Shown here: one piece after another, positions 18,791 to 28,667 of the stretch
Position numbering within the stretch: position 1 is the first letter of the stretch
Layout: each line of letters opens with the position of its first letter
Assembly: GCF_000425725.1 (NCBI RefSeq)
Contig: NZ_AUDZ01000013.1
Span: forward strand, 248,001 to 312,000
Origin: Halomonas halocynthiae DSM 14573
GTDB lineage: Bacteria > Pseudomonadota > Gammaproteobacteria > Pseudomonadales > Halomonadaceae
Direction: 5' to 3'
Length of the DNA stretch: 64,000 bases
The notes under the pieces: generated by a model
Seen by the model: the letters and a program-made list of their open reading frames with translations, nothing else
Database searches by the model: none
What the model was told of the DNA's origin: nothing
Translations under genes and position numbers: made by a program

Positions 18791-20473
18791 GTGTCTCGAA
18801 CCACTGCTGCCAAGCCTGCTACGGCGAAGTCTCGGCTGCCGCGCTTTGATGTATGGAGCATTCTGACACTGGGTATTGCTGCCGTGGTGGCGCTACCAGT
18901 GATCGTGATCTTGGTGCATATCTTCATGCCTGCGGGAGATATTTGGTCTCACCTAGCCAGTACAGTGTTGCCTCGCTATCTGCTGAATACGTTGTTTTTG
19001 GTTATTGCTGTAGGTATCGGCACGTTTGCCATTGGCACGGGGACGGCGTGGCTAGTGGTGATGTGTCGTTTTCCGGGGCGGAAGATTTTTGAGTGGGCCA
19101 TGCTGCTACCCTTGGCGGTACCCACGTATGTCATTGCTTATGCCTATACGGATTTTTTCCAATACGCAGGGCCTGTGCAGACGCTACTGCGAGAACTCTT
19201 TGGCTGGGATCGCGGCGACTACTGGTTCCCTAATGTTCGCTCTTTGCCTGGTGCCGCCATGCTGATCACCATGGTGCTTTATCCTTATGTTTATATGCTG
19301 GCACGGGCAGCTTTTTTGGAGCAGTCGGCTGGTGTACTTGATGTTGGGCGAACGCTGGGGCGTGGCCCTTGGCGCTTGTTCACAACTATTGCTGTGCCAC
19401 TGGCGAGGCCAGCGATTGTTGGTGGGGTATCGCTGGCGCTGATGGAAACGCTCAATGAGTTCGGTGCGGTGCAGTATTTTGGCGTGGACACCTTTACTAC
19501 CGGCATTTATCGCACTTGGTTTGGTATGGGTGAGCAGATAGCTGCCGCTCAGCTGGCGGCATGTCTGCTGGCTTTTGTCATCATTTTTGTTCTATTGGAA
19601 CGCTGGTCGCGTGGTAAGCGACGCTATTATCAAAGTGCGGGTCGTTATCAGCAGCTGCAGTATTTTGAGTTGCGTGGCGGTAAGGCCGTAGCGGCAATCG
19701 CGGCGTGCGTTACGCCGGTATTGATTGGTTTCATTCTCCCCGGAGCTTTGCTCGGGCACATGGCGATGCGTACCGGTGACAGCTTGCTGGGCAGTGCGTT
19801 TGTATCGATTGCGGGTAATAGTTTGATATTGGCAACGATTGCGGCGCTAGCAGCAGTGGGTTTCGGGCTTTTGCTTAGCTATGGTGCGCGCTTGCACCCT
19901 GGCTCTTTGACACGCACGGCCACGCGCATTGCTGCGATGGGTTATGCGATTCCCGGCTCGGTGGTTGCGGTGGGTATCTTGATTCCTTTTGCTTGGCTTG
20001 ATCACACCCTTAATACCTACACTCGTGATAATTACGGCATGATTGTTGGGCTAATATTCAGCGGCTCGGCATTCATTCTGATTTATGCCTATGTGGTGCG
20101 TTTTCTGGCAGTGTCTTTTAATGCGCTGGAGGCCAGCTTAGGTAAGGTTACGCCCAGTATGGACGCGGCGTCGCGAACGCTGGGTAAAACGGCTGGAGGC
20201 ACGTTGCGCCGAATACATACACCGATTATGCGTGGCAGCTTATTTGCCGCTGGTATTCTGGTGTTTGTTGACGTCATGAAAGAGCTGCCAGCGACGATTA
20301 TTTTGCGTCCGTTTAATTTTGATACGCTAGCGGTACGCGCACATAATTTAGCGGCAGATGAGCGGCTTGCCGAAGCGGCGACGTCGTCATTGGCGATTGT
20401 TGCGGTGGGAATTATTCCGGTGGTACTGCTGAGTATGGCGATGCGCGGCTCGCGCCGCAGCACCGGAGAGTAG
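18791..20473 (+). CDS. fbpB: Iron(III) ABC transporter permease
   Basis: About 560 residues and roughly twelve membrane helices in two fused permease halves, as in FbpB/SfuB. Each half has an EAA-like cytoplasmic loop: VLDVGRTLGRGPWRLFTTIAVPLARP in the first and SMDAASRTLGKTAGGTLRRIHTPIMRG in the second. It forms the membrane channel for periplasmic ferric iron delivered by FbpA. I choose the GTG at 18791, because AAGGAG lies six bases upstream; the longer frame from 18665 would read through the promoter region. The partner ATPase is on the opposite strand immediately downstream (6-base gap). Confidence 0.88.
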   Translation: MSRTTAAKPATAKSRLPRFDVWSILTLGIAAVVALPVIVILVHIFMPAGDIWSHLASTVLPRYLLNTLFLVIAVGIGTFAIGTGTAWLVVMCRFPGRKIFEWAMLLPLAVPTYVIAYAYTDFFQYAGPVQTLLRELFGWDRGDYWFPNVRSLPGAAMLITMVLYPYVYMLARAAFLEQSAGVLDVGRTLGRGPWRLFTTIAVPLARPAIVGGVSLALMETLNEFGAVQYFGVDTFTTGIYRTWFGMGEQIAAAQLAACLLAFVIIFVLLERWSRGKRRYYQSAGRYQQLQYFELRGGKAVAAIAACVTPVLIGFILPGALLGHMAMRTGDSLLGSAFVSIAGNSLILATIAALAAVGFGLLLSYGARLHPGSLTRTATRIAAMGYAIPGSVVAVGILIPFAWLDHTLNTYTRDNYGMIVGLIFSGSAFILIYAYVVRFLAVSFNALEASLGKVTPSMDAASRTLGKTAGGTLRRIHTPIMRGSLFAAGILVFVDVMKELPATIILRPFNFDTLAVRAHNLAADERLAEAATSSLAIVAVGIIPVVLLSMAMRGSRRSTGE

Positions 20474-20479
20474 GGGGGA

Positions 20480-21658
20480 TTATAAGCCGTTATTTTCGAC
20501 AGGAAAGACGAACACCTGTGAGCAATCCAAGTTTAGGTTGATAGGTTGGCCTTCTTGGGGAAGAAACACGCCTGGCACTCTAGCGTGCATGTGCGTTTCG
20601 TTGCCATCAGCACCGTGGGCACAAATGTGTAGCAAACTGGTGCGCCCCAATAAGCGCGCCATCAGAACATGGCTGTTGTGTTCATTGTCGTGGTTGGCAG
20701 CAGGCTCTTGGTCGATTGCTTTAATACAGAGTGCTTCAGGGCGAATCATGACGCGCACGTGTGTGCCATCCTCCATTCCCTGGGCGTCGACGTCGCCAAG
20801 TGGTGTGATCACTCGGTTTTGCCAGACGACACCTGACAGCTCGTTAACCTCACCAAAAAAGCGCACCACGAATGGGTCGTTGGGTGTGCAGTAAAGCTCT
20901 TCAGGGGTGCCGATCTGAATAATTTGGCCGTCGCGCATCAGCGCGATACGATCCGCCATGAACATGGCTTCTTCGGGGTCGTGAGTAACCAGCAGAGCGC
21001 CTGCCCCAACATCTTTTAGCACATGCAGTGTGTCGTCACGAATTTGATCGCGCAGCCGAGCGTCCAGGCTGGAAAACGGTTCATCCAGCAGCATCAATTG
21101 TGGTGAAGGCGCTAGAGCACGGGCCAGTGCTACGCGCTGCTGTTGTCCGCCTGACAGGGTATGCGGGTATTCTTTTGCATGTTGAGCCATGCCTAGTTGC
21201 TCAAGTAGCGTCATGGCACGTTCTTTGCGTGCCCGGAGAGGTAGTGATTCAAGCCCGAAAATGACATTTTCCAGCACACTCAGGTGGGGAAACAGGGCAG
21301 ATTCCTGGAACGCTAGGCCGACGTTACGCTTTTCGGGAGGGAGATGGTACATGCCGGCTTGCCCAACCACCGTGCCGTTAAGTGTGACGCTGCCTTGTTG
21401 AACCTGCTCTAAGCCAGCGACGATACGCAGCAGCGTAGTTTTTCCGCAGCCAGACGGCCCTAGCAGGCAGACGACTTCTCCGGGAAAAATATCCAAGTCA
21501 ACGTGCTCAACAGCAATGTGGCCTTTGTCGCCATCATAGGCATGACGTATGTTGCGCATCGTCAGTACGGGTATGTCAGTATCGGCAGCAGAAGGCGTGG
21601 CAGTTTGCTGCTGAGGTGATGGGGCGACGGGCCTGGTCACTGTCTGATTGTTGGGCAT
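20480..21658 (-). CDS. fbpC: Iron(III) ABC transporter ATP-binding protein
   Basis: A 392-residue ABC ATPase of the CUT1/FbpC type. Walker A GPSGCGKTT, signature LSGGQQQRVALARAL, Walker B LMLLDEPFSSLD and H-loop LLVTHDPEEA are complete. The C-terminal regulatory (TOBE-like) extension from about residue 260 is typical of iron and polyamine importers. The first ~33 residues are low-complexity, so the true start could be the later Met before RNIRHAYDG. It is flanked by fbpB (convergent) and fbpA (divergent), which supports an iron-transport role. Confidence 0.87.
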   Translation of the reverse strand: MPNNQTVTRPVAPSPQQQTATPSAADTDIPVLTMRNIRHAYDGDKGHIAVEHVDLDIFPGEVVCLLGPSGCGKTTLLRIVAGLEQVQQGSVTLNGTVVGQAGMYHLPPEKRNVGLAFQESALFPHLSVLENVIFGLESLPLRARKERAMTLLEQLGMAQHAKEYPHTLSGGQQQRVALARALAPSPQLMLLDEPFSSLDARLRDQIRDDTLHVLKDVGAGALLVTHDPEEAMFMADRIALMRDGQIIQIGTPEELYCTPNDPFVVRFFGEVNELSGVVWQNRVITPLGDVDAQGMEDGTHVRVMIRPEALCIKAIDQEPAANHDNEHNSHVLMARLLGRTSLLHICAHGADGNETHMHARVPGVFLPQEGQPINLNLDCSQVFVFPVENNGL

Positions 21659-21909
21659 TGCGGATATCCCGACCGTTTGGTGATTTGACCACTAATGATA
21701 ACGCGAAAGCTTCCTAAGTGCGTTGCTATTTTGGGCGTGTTTATTCTGAATATCAGGGGGCAGCGGAGTGCTTGGGGCTTGAGACTGCCTATGTTGTAAA
21801 AGTACGGCTATTTTAGTGGTGGCCGAGAGGGCGTTTTTTGATGAGGATCAGGCGAGATGTGAATGGGGCTTGACGCGAAGAGGGCGACGCGTTTCAATTA
21901 AAAAAACTA

Positions 21910-21928
21910 AATGCAACTCGTTATCATT
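21910..21928. promoter_or_regulatory. Possible Fur box upstream of fbpA
   Basis: AATGCAACTCGTTATCATT matches the Fur operator written as AATGATAATCATTATCATT at 15 of 19 positions. It lies 29 bases before the fbpA ATG. The fbpA-fbpC intergenic region also has AATGATAAC near 21694, a possible half-site. Iron repression of the transporter is the expected consequence. Confidence 0.55.
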
Positions 21929-21957
21929 AGTTCTCTTAACGCCACCCGAGGTGACCG

Positions 21958-22983
21958 ATGTCAATGCAACGCCGAATCGTCCTGCCCTTAGCTGCTCTCA
22001 TGACCAGCGCCAGTTTTGCTGTGCAGGCCGCTGAAGAAGTTAATATTTACTCCGCGCGCCACTATGACTCTGACCAAGCGCTGTATGACGCGTTTACCGA
22101 GGAAACGGGCATCAAGGTTAATGCGCTGCAGGGTGATTCTGATCAGTTGATCCAGCGCATCAAGCGCGAAGGTGCGGCAAGCCCTGCGGATGTGATGGTG
22201 ACGGTTGACGCTGGGCGTTTGTGGCGTGCAGAGCAGGAAGGCATTTTCGATAGCATTGAATCAGAGGTGCTTAATGAGCGCCTGCCAGATTCCATGCGTC
22301 ACCCTGAAGGCAAATGGTTTGGCTTCAGCCAGCGTGCACGGGTGATCTTCTACAACCCGGAAAAAATTGACCCAGCTGATATTGCCACCTATGAAGCATT
22401 AGCTGATCCGCAGCTTGAGGGCGAGGTATGTATTCGCTCGTCTAACAGCATCTATAACCAGTCATTGCTGGCTTCCATGATTTCCCACCACGGTGAGGAA
22501 GAGGCTGAGAAGTGGGCGCAGGGTGTGGTCGATAACCTAGCGCGCAGCCCAGAAGGCGGTGACCGTGACCAGCTTCGTGGTGTGGCCAGCGGCGAGTGTG
22601 ATGTCGCCGTTAGTAACCACTACTACTATGTACGCTTGATGAATTCTGATGATGCCAAGGATCGTGAAGTGGCCGAAAAGGTCGAGATCCTGTTCCCCAA
22701 CCAAGATGACCGTGGTGTTCACGTCAACGTTGGTGGTGCCGGTGTTGTGGCAGGTGCGCCGAACCACGACAATGCCGTGCGCTTCCTGGAGTTCCTGTCT
22801 TCCGACGAGGCTCAGCACTTGCTGGCCAGCGGCAACTACGAGTTCCCAGTGGTTGATGGGGTGGAAATGAATGAAATCCTGATGGGCTGGGGCGAGTTTA
22901 AAAAAGATGATCTGAACATCAGCGAGCTGGGCAACAATAACCCAGAAGCGGTGAAGATCTTTGATCGTGTCGACTGGCGTTAA
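21958..22983 (+). CDS. fbpA: Periplasmic iron(III)-binding protein
   Basis: A 341-residue solute-binding protein of the FbpA/FutA family. A signal peptide covers about residues 1-24 (ending AVQA). The mature start EEVNIYSARHYDSDQALYDAF is typical, including the Tyr/His region used in iron coordination. The later SNHYYYVRLM has the adjacent tyrosines that bind ferric iron. GAGGTG precedes the ATG. A possible Fur box is directly upstream. It supplies iron to FbpB/FbpC encoded next to it. Confidence 0.92.
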   Translation: MSMQRRIVLPLAALMTSASFAVQAAEEVNIYSARHYDSDQALYDAFTEETGIKVNALQGDSDQLIQRIKREGAASPADVMVTVDAGRLWRAEQEGIFDSIESEVLNERLPDSMRHPEGKWFGFSQRARVIFYNPEKIDPADIATYEALADPQLEGEVCIRSSNSIYNQSLLASMISHHGEEEAEKWAQGVVDNLARSPEGGDRDQLRGVASGECDVAVSNHYYYVRLMNSDDAKDREVAEKVEILFPNQDDRGVHVNVGGAGVVAGAPNHDNAVRFLEFLSSDEAQHLLASGNYEFPVVDGVEMNEILMGWGEFKKDDLNISELGNNNPEAVKIFDRVDWR

Positions 22984-23021
22984 GCTTGGACGGCTAATCG
23001 CCTGACAGCCCGCACTGGAAG

Positions 23022-23063
23022 CCAAGGCCCGCGACAGTTTAACTGTTGCGGGCCTTGGGGTTT
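23022..23063 (+). terminator. Stem-loop terminator after fbpA
   Basis: CCAAGGCCCGCGACAGTT (23022-23039) is nearly perfectly complementary to AACTGTTGCGGGCCTTGG (23041-23058), giving a very long GC-rich stem. The following T-tract is weak (GGTTTGG). It lies 40 bases after the fbpA stop. Confidence 0.7.
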
Positions 23064-23184
23064 GGAGGCTAGCTGCACTCCTGTTCATCTTGTTTAGCTT
23101 ATGTTAATATTGAGAGGTGTCGGTGCTATATAGCTAAGCTGAATTAGTTACTCAGTGTTTTTATTCCATGGAAGGAAAGATCTT

Positions 23185-23535
23185 ATGCATTCGTTGCTTG
23201 CTAATACGTTTGGCGGCCTGTCTGTTCATTACTACTTTAGGCAATTTTTATTCGGGCTTGGTCTGTCGGTTTGTCTCTATTTTTTGGTAACTCGAGCTAG
23301 TGGAGAGGTTGTGCCGCTTTTTGCCGTGTTATTTTTCGTAATTAACACGTTGCTTTATCCCTATGCCCGTTTCGTTTATGAGCAGATTGTCGGTTATATA
23401 ATGGGCGACAATGTATTTTTTCTTCCGCTCATTATCATGTTGCCCGTAAAATTTTTCACCATATTGATGTGTTGGTCATGGGCTGTTTTTATTGCTCCGT
23501 TTGGGCTTGCTTATCTGTATTTTTATCACCGCTGA
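23185..23535 (+). CDS. Small membrane protein of unknown function
   Basis: A 116-residue protein with three or four predicted hydrophobic helices (about 18-36, 44-62, 77-95 and 97-113) and a basic C-terminal end (YHR). No recognised family. The ATG at 23185 follows GGAAGGA at good spacing; a longer frame from 23155 is less likely. It is followed by, and overlaps by 47 bases, the convergent YiiX-like gene. Base composition is more AT-rich than neighbours. It could equally be a poorly conserved orphan gene. Confidence 0.55.
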   Translation: MHSLLANTFGGLSVHYYFRQFLFGLGLSVCLYFLVTRASGEVVPLFAVLFFVINTLLYPYARFVYEQIVGYIMGDNVFFLPLIIMLPVKFFTILMCWSWAVFIAPFGLAYLYFYHR

Positions 23536-24088
23536 TTATCGTATCTTGTGAAATAAGGTGTGTTAGTGGTGATGCCTGTAGGCCGCTGGGTAGTAAGAAG
23601 TCACCTCTGGCCAGCGGCATATTAATCCTCTTAAAAGATGCTTGTAGGTCTAGGCCGGCGGCGAGCCAAGCATCATGGATTAGCAACGTGCAGTAGGTGC
23701 CAGTACTGGGGCTTGCTTCATGATCGATTTCAATACTGGCGTCATGAGCAGTGATACGGAAGGGTTCGCCAAGTCGAGATTCGGCGAAAGCGACGGCTTG
23801 CTGGCGCAGCTTATGGCTCGCCTCTATGTGGTAGATAGCATGGAGGGAAGCCTGCTCTGGCGCAATGAAGCTCGCCAGTGGCTCAAGGGTAACGCCAGCT
23901 TCGGGGATGGCGTGAAGCACCTGCCAATTATCCGGCTCGCCTACTAGCATGCCTACATGACTGTAGCCGCTGTTGTCCATAGCCATCACCACATCGCTGA
24001 CAGGTTCAGTGCCTTGGCGGAAGACCATGTCGCCGGGGGCTGGTGGGTGTTCAAGCGCCCAGGCATTGCCAGTGAGCAGTAGAATCAA
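23489..24088 (-). CDS. YiiX-like permuted papain-fold (NlpC/P60-related) hydrolase
   Basis: About 199 residues plus probable extra N-terminal codons. Family features: GDMVFRQG, the catalytic-type His in GYSHVGMLVGE, and the Cys in GTYCTLLIHDAWLAAGLDL, with the inverted His-before-Cys order of the YaeF/YiiX group of amidase or peptidase-like enzymes. The N-terminus is hydrophobic and ends NAWA, a probable signal-peptide cleavage site, so it acts in the envelope. The first Met codon in frame here is a TTG at 24088; the frame stays open upstream through a 12-base tandem duplication, which would supply basic residues of a full signal peptide. Start therefore uncertain. Confidence 0.72.
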   Translation of the reverse strand: MILLLTGNAWALEHPPAPGDMVFRQGTEPVSDVVMAMDNSGYSHVGMLVGEPDNWQVLHAIPEAGVTLEPLASFIAPEQASLHAIYHIEASHKLRQQAVAFAESRLGEPFRITAHDASIEIDHEASPSTGTYCTLLIHDAWLAAGLDLQASFKRINMPLARGDFLLPSGLQASPLTHLISQDTIISGDKNTDKQAQTEQ

Positions 24089-24110
24089 CCCAGCGGGAAG
24101 CCCCCGTAGT

Positions 24111-24134
24111 TGCCGAGCAAACTGCCGAGCAAAC
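24111..24134. repeat. Perfect 12-base tandem duplication
   Basis: TGCCGAGCAAAC occurs twice in a row (24111-24122 and 24123-24134), between the lipoprotein stop and the YiiX-like coding frame. In the YiiX frame it duplicates four codons. Confidence 0.9.
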
Positions 24135-24138
24135 GTGA

Positions 24139-24534
24139 TCAGAGGCTGAGTTTCCAGTCACCGTCCTCTTTGACAAGTTTGTCGGTGCTGCGCATGGTTT
24201 CGCCGTTACCGAAGGTCAGCACGACCTTGACCTGAGCTTGAGTTTCGTCGTCACTGAGTGTGACATCGGTGATCTCGATGTTTTTGAGTCCGCCCTTGTC
24301 TTCGGCCTTACCGTAGAACTCTCCCACTATCATCTGTAGCTTGCCCTTGGCCATGCTCATTTCTGATTCTTTGAGCCCAGACGTAGAGACGTAGTCAATG
24401 GCTTTATCGGCGTCATTGTCGGCGACGGTTTCGTAAAACTCAGTTAAGACCTCCTGAGGAGAGTCGCTGCCGCCGCAGCCGGCCAGCAAAAGGGCTGCTA
24501 GAGACAGAGCCAGAGTTCGCAGTATCACGTTCAT
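24139..24534 (-). CDS. Small lipoprotein, DUF4878-like
   Basis: About 131 residues. The N-terminus is a lipoprotein signal with the lipobox LLAGC near residue 20. The remainder has the cystatin/NTF2-like pattern of DUF4878: QEVLTEFYETVADNDADKAIDYVS, IEITDVTLSDDETQAQVKVVLTFGNG, and a terminal LVKEDGDWKLSL. The ATG at 24534 is preferred because AAGGA lies eight bases upstream, whereas the ATG three codons earlier overlaps that site. Function unknown; probably anchored in the outer or inner membrane. Confidence 0.78.
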   Translation of the reverse strand: MNVILRTLALSLAALLLAGCGGSDSPQEVLTEFYETVADNDADKAIDYVSTSGLKESEMSMAKGKLQMIVGEFYGKAEDKGGLKNIEITDVTLSDDETQAQVKVVLTFGNGETMRSTDKLVKEDGDWKLSL

Positions 24535-24632
24535 TTCACACATCCTTGTATCGAACTGAGAGTGACAGGCGGCTGCCTAGTCGGGTTTGCTTCAAGAAAA
24601 GCTAATAAAATTATACATCATTTTGGCGTGGC

Positions 24633-27440
24633 TCAGTGCGCTTCATCCCAGTTGGCGCCGTGGTTGGCTTCTACCTCTAACGCCACGTCTAGCTGGGCGG
24701 CGTCCTGCATCCGCGTTTTCACCTCAGCGATAAACGCTTCAACCTGATCTTCTTTGACCTCGAAGACCAGCTCATCGTGGACCTGCATGACCATCCAGGC
24801 GTCGAAGGTGTCGCTGTTCCTCGTTTCCGCCTGGGACTGCAGCCAGCTGTCAACGTCGATCATGGCACGCTTGATGATATCCGCTGCGGTGCCTTGCATC
24901 GGGGCGTTGATGGCGGTGCGCTCGGCACCTTGGCGGCGGGCTCGGTTTTGGGCATGAATCTCCGGCAGGTACAGTCGGCGCCCCATGACGGTTTCAACGA
25001 AGCCGTCTTCGGCGGCCTGGGTACGAATGCGCTCCATGTAGCGCGCTACGCCAGGATAACGGTCGAAATAACGTTCGATATATACCTTGGCCTGGCTCTG
25101 CTCGATGTGCAGCTGGCGGGCCAGTCCCCAGGCGCTCATACCGTAAATCAGCCCGAAGTTGATGGCTTTGGCGCTGCGACGCTGATCGGCGCTGACTTTG
25201 TCCAGTGCTACGCCGAATACTTCAGCCGCGGTGGCGGCATGAATGTCACGGCCATCGGCAAAGGCCTGTAGTAAGCCTTTATCTTCCGATAAATGGGCCA
25301 TGATACGCAGCTCGATCTGCGAGTAGTCGGCGGAGACGATACGGTAGCCGGGCCGAGCGATGAATGCCTGGCGGATGCGACGACCTTCTTCATTGCGGAT
25401 GGGGATGTTCTGCAGGTTGGGGTCGGATGACGACAGTCGCCCAGTGGCGGTAACCGCCTGATGGTAGCTGGTATGTAAACGGCTGGTGGCCGGATCAACC
25501 AGCTTGGGCAGTTTGTCGGTATAAGTGGAGCGCAACTTAGATAAGCCCCGGTGCGCCATGATCACTTTGGGCAGTGGGTAATCCAGTGCCAGTTCTTCCA
25601 GTACCGCTTCGGCAGTAGAGGGCGCTCCTTTGGGCGTTTTCTTGAGTACAGGGATGCCCTGTTCCTCGAATAGGATTTCGCCCAGCTGTTTCGGCGAGCT
25701 TAAATTGAACTCGCGTCCGGCTAGCTCATAGGCTCTGGTCTCCAGTTCGCGGATGCGCTCACCCAGCTCCTGGCTATGGGTGTGTAGGCGTTTGGCGTCC
25801 AGGGCCACGCCGTGGCGTTCCATGCGCGACAGCACACGAATTAGCGGGTGCTCTAACTCGTCGAGCACTGTCGCTAAACGGCCCGTAGCGTCGACTCTGG
25901 GGCGTAATAATTGATGCAGACGCAGCGTGATATCCACATCTTCGCAGGCGTAAGGTACCGCCTGTTCTAGCGCGATTTGGTTAAAGGTGAGTTGCTTGGC
26001 TCCCTTGCCGGCGACGTCTTCAAAAGAGGTGGTTGTCTCGCCCAGGTACTTCAGTGCCAATGAGTCCATGTCGTGGCGAGTGGCAGTGGAGTCGAGAACA
26101 TAAGACTCCAGCATGGTGTCGATCAGCGGGCCTTTGACCACGATGCTGTAGCGCGCCAGAACGGAGATGTCGTACTTGAGGTTCTGGCCAATTTTGGTAA
26201 TACGCTCGTCACTGAGCGCCTCACTCAGGGCGGTCAGTACGGCCTTGCGGTCGAGCTGCTCGGGAGCGTCTAAATAGTCGTGGCCCAGTGGAATATAGGC
26301 CGCCTCGCCCGGCTCTAGCGCTAGGCCGACGCCGACGATATCGGCTTCCATGTAGTTCAGGCTGGTGGTTTCCAGGTCAAAACAGAACGCCCTAGCGGTG
26401 CGTAGCCGCTCAAGCCAGTCGTCGAGCTGAACCTGTTCGGTGATGATGATGTCAGTTCGCGCTGCGCTGCTGGTTGCCGCTACCGCCGCATCAGCGTTGG
26501 CTTGGTGAGGGGGGGTAGGCTCCACTGGGGTGCCGCGCTCAATGTCATCGACGCCTTCATCGTTGCCCTCCAGCAGCTCGGCTAACCATGCCTTGAACTC
26601 AAGCTGGCGGTAGAGCGTTTTGAGTGCCTCGCGGTCGGGCTCGGCAATGGCCAGATCGTCCAGCCCGTGCTCAAGTTCACAGTCGGTCTTGATAGTCGCA
26701 AGTTGATACGATAAATAGGCCTGGTCGCGGTGCTCTTCGAGTTTTTTAGGAAGTGTTTTTGCGCCGCGAAACGTGAGTGTTTTTACCTTGTCGAGGTCGG
26801 CATAAATGGTATCAAGACCGCCTTGCATGCCTTGTAGCAGCCCCAGTGCGGTTTTCTCGCCCACGCCTGGTACGCCGGGGATGTTGTCGACCTTGTCGCC
26901 CATCAGCGCCAGAAAATCGATGATCAGTGACGGTGGCAGGCCGAATTTTTCTTCCACCCCAGCCACGTCCAGAGTTTCATCTTTCATGGTGTTGACTAGA
27001 GTGATATGGCTGTTAACTAGCTGGGCCATGTCTTTGTCACCGGTGGAGATCACTGCGTCGCGCCCGGCGTCGGTGGCCAGGCGCGCGAGTGTGCCGATAA
27101 CATCGTCAGCTTCTACCCCGTCAATGCATAACAGTGGTAGCCCCAGCGCCCTGACGCACTCATGCAGCGGGGCGATCTGTGCGCGCAGCTCATCAGGCAT
27201 GGGGGGGCGATTAGCCTTGTACTGATCAAACATGGTGTCGCGGAAGGTTTTGCCCGGCGCATCAAACACGACTGCCATGGGGCTTGCGGGGTAGTCTTTG
27301 ATCAACCGCTTGAGCATGTTAAGCACGCCGCGAATGGCACCCGACGGTTGACCATTCGAAGTGGTTAGCGGCGGTAGGGCGTGGAAGGCGCGGTATAGGT
27401 ACGAGGAACCGTCGACGAGTACGATAGGCGTGTCGGTCAT
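24633..27440 (-). CDS. polA: DNA polymerase I
   Basis: A 935-residue polymerase with three intact activities. The 5' nuclease domain (residues 1 to about 300) starts [24 protein letters not shown] and includes DKDMAQLV and [20 protein letters not shown]. The proofreading exonuclease follows ([14 protein letters not shown], with its Asp and Glu). The polymerase domain has motif [17 protein letters not shown], motif [22 protein letters not shown] and motif [12 protein letters not shown]. The ATG at 27440 is used; an in-frame extension of about 148 codons would read into the upstream homoserine kinase region and lacks homology. Confidence 0.97.
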   Translation of the reverse strand: MTDTPIVLVDGSSYLYRAFHALPPLTTSNGQPSGAIRGVLNMLKRLIKDYPASPMAVVFDAPGKTFRDTMFDQYKANRPPMPDELRAQIAPLHECVRALGLPLLCIDGVEADDVIGTLARLATDAGRDAVISTGDKDMAQLVNSHITLVNTMKDETLDVAGVEEKFGLPPSLIIDFLALMGDKVDNIPGVPGVGEKTALGLLQGMQGGLDTIYADLDKVKTLTFRGAKTLPKKLEEHRDQAYLSYQLATIKTDCELEHGLDDLAIAEPDREALKTLYRQLEFKAWLAELLEGNDEGVDDIERGTPVEPTPPHQANADAAVAATSSAARTDIIITEQVQLDDWLERLRTARAFCFDLETTSLNYMEADIVGVGLALEPGEAAYIPLGHDYLDAPEQLDRKAVLTALSEALSDERITKIGQNLKYDISVLARYSIVVKGPLIDTMLESYVLDSTATRHDMDSLALKYLGETTTSFEDVAGKGAKQLTFNQIALEQAVPYACEDVDITLRLHQLLRPRVDATGRLATVLDELEHPLIRVLSRMERHGVALDAKRLHTHSQELGERIRELETRAYELAGREFNLSSPKQLGEILFEEQGIPVLKKTPKGAPSTAEAVLEELALDYPLPKVIMAHRGLSKLRSTYTDKLPKLVDPATSRLHTSYHQAVTATGRLSSSDPNLQNIPIRNEEGRRIRQAFIARPGYRIVSADYSQIELRIMAHLSEDKGLLQAFADGRDIHAATAAEVFGVALDKVSADQRRSAKAINFGLIYGMSAWGLARQLHIEQSQAKVYIERYFDRYPGVARYMERIRTQAAEDGFVETVMGRRLYLPEIHAQNRARRQGAERTAINAPMQGTAADIIKRAMIDVDSWLQSQAETRNSDTFDAWMVMQVHDELVFEVKEDQVEAFIAEVKTRMQDAAQLDVALEVEANHGANWDEAH

Positions 27441-27635
27441 GAGTCGGTGTCCGTCAGGTAATTGGGTAAAGAAAACGGGGTAATGAGTAAATTTTATCGT
27501 CGCTATGATACGCATTGCGGCGGCGCTTTGCGCTGCTGTGGCTGAGCGAAGTCGTATTGAAGGCGTATCATGCGTCGTGTGATGCGATGTAGTTGGGTAC
27601 AATAAGCGCCTTGGAAAATCCGGTTGGGATGACAA

Positions 27636-28592
27636 ATGGCTGTATTTACACCGCTTGACGACGCCCAGGTAGCGGCGTTTCTGGAACGTTATGATGTGGG
27701 CTCGCTGGTTTCTTTGGCAGGTGTACCTGCCGGAACGGAAAATAGCACCTTTTTCGTGACGACTGACCGGCGTGAGCTGGTGCTGACGCTGTTTGAGCAG
27801 GGGGACAAGGCTGAACTGCCGTTTTTTGTCAGCCTGCTGGATTTCCTCGATGACCATCGTCTGCCGGTGCCTGGCCCGGTGCATGATAGGGAAGGCATTG
27901 CTTTACACAGCCTGGCCGGAAAGCCTGCGCTGCTGTTTCCACGCTTGCCGGGTGCCTATCCCAAACATCCTAACCTGAACCAGTGTCAGGCGCTGGGTGA
28001 TGCGCTGGGACGCATGCACCGTGTGTCGCAGCACTTTACTGGGCATCGTCCAAACCCGCGTGATGTGTATTGGTTACAGGCCATGCACACGCAGGTGCTG
28101 AGCTATATCTCCAGTGACGACCAGATGTTGATGAAAGACGAGGTCGACCGCTACCAGGAGGCATTTTCGGATGCTGTGTTGCCGCAAGGTGCGATTCATG
28201 GCGACCTGTTCCGCGACAACACACTATATGATGGCGACCAGTTGGGCGGCCTCATCGATTTTTATAATGGTTGTACGGGTGATTTGTTGTTTGACTTGGC
28301 CATTGTTATTAATGACTGGGCGACCGATGCGGATGGCAGGATTAATGCGGAACGCCATGATGTATTGCTTGGGGCGTATCTGGCTCAGCGCCCGCTGACT
28401 CCAGCTGAGCGTGAGCTGTGGCCAACCATGTTATGTATGACGGCGTTACGTTACTGGTTGTCACGTTTGCTGGTTGTGTATGTCGACCCACCAGCCCACG
28501 ATCTTACGCCTCATGACCCAGAGCACTTTCGCATCATTCTTAAGCGTCGTATTGCAGAGGGCGCCTTGCCGCTGCCCGAGCCAGCTGCTTGA
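27636..28592 (+). CDS. thrB: Homoserine kinase, APH-fold type
   Basis: A 318-residue kinase of the aminoglycoside phosphotransferase fold, the form of ThrB found in pseudomonads and relatives rather than the GHMP form of E. coli. It phosphorylates homoserine for threonine synthesis. The N-terminus [22 protein letters not shown] and the ligand segment [11 protein letters not shown] are typical. The catalytic loop [13 protein letters not shown] and the metal site in [18 protein letters not shown] are complete. Divergent from polA; followed by a perfect terminator. Confidence 0.9.
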   Translation: MAVFTPLDDAQVAAFLERYDVGSLVSLAGVPAGTENSTFFVTTDRRELVLTLFEQGDKAELPFFVSLLDFLDDHRLPVPGPVHDREGIALHSLAGKPALLFPRLPGAYPKHPNLNQCQALGDALGRMHRVSQHFTGHRPNPRDVYWLQAMHTQVLSYISSDDQMLMKDEVDRYQEAFSDAVLPQGAIHGDLFRDNTLYDGDQLGGLIDFYNGCTGDLLFDLAIVINDWATDADGRINAERHDVLLGAYLAQRPLTPAERELWPTMLCMTALRYWLSRLLVVYVDPPAHDLTPHDPEHFRIILKRRIAEGALPLPEPAA

Positions 28593-28608
28593 ATAAAACG
28601 CCTCACAG

Positions 28609-28638
28609 CAAAAAGCCGTCGATCGACGGCTTTTTTGT
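28609..28638. terminator. Bidirectional rho-independent terminator
   Basis: AAAAGCCGTC (28611-28620), GATC and GACGGCTTTT (28625-28634) form a perfect palindrome, flanked by more A and T residues. It lies between convergent thrB and the FAH-family gene. Confidence 0.93.
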
Positions 28639-28667
28639 TGCATAGCGAGTGGGAAACGTAGGCTCGG

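Noticed and set aside
22537-23088. 183-residue frame antisense to fbpA
   Set aside because: Overlaps an intact fbpA with clear motifs; the Val/Ile-rich composition is a shadow of that gene.
27441-27884. 148-codon N-terminal extension of polA
   Set aside because: PolA homology starts at the Met at 27440; the extension overlaps thrB on the other strand and has no domain.
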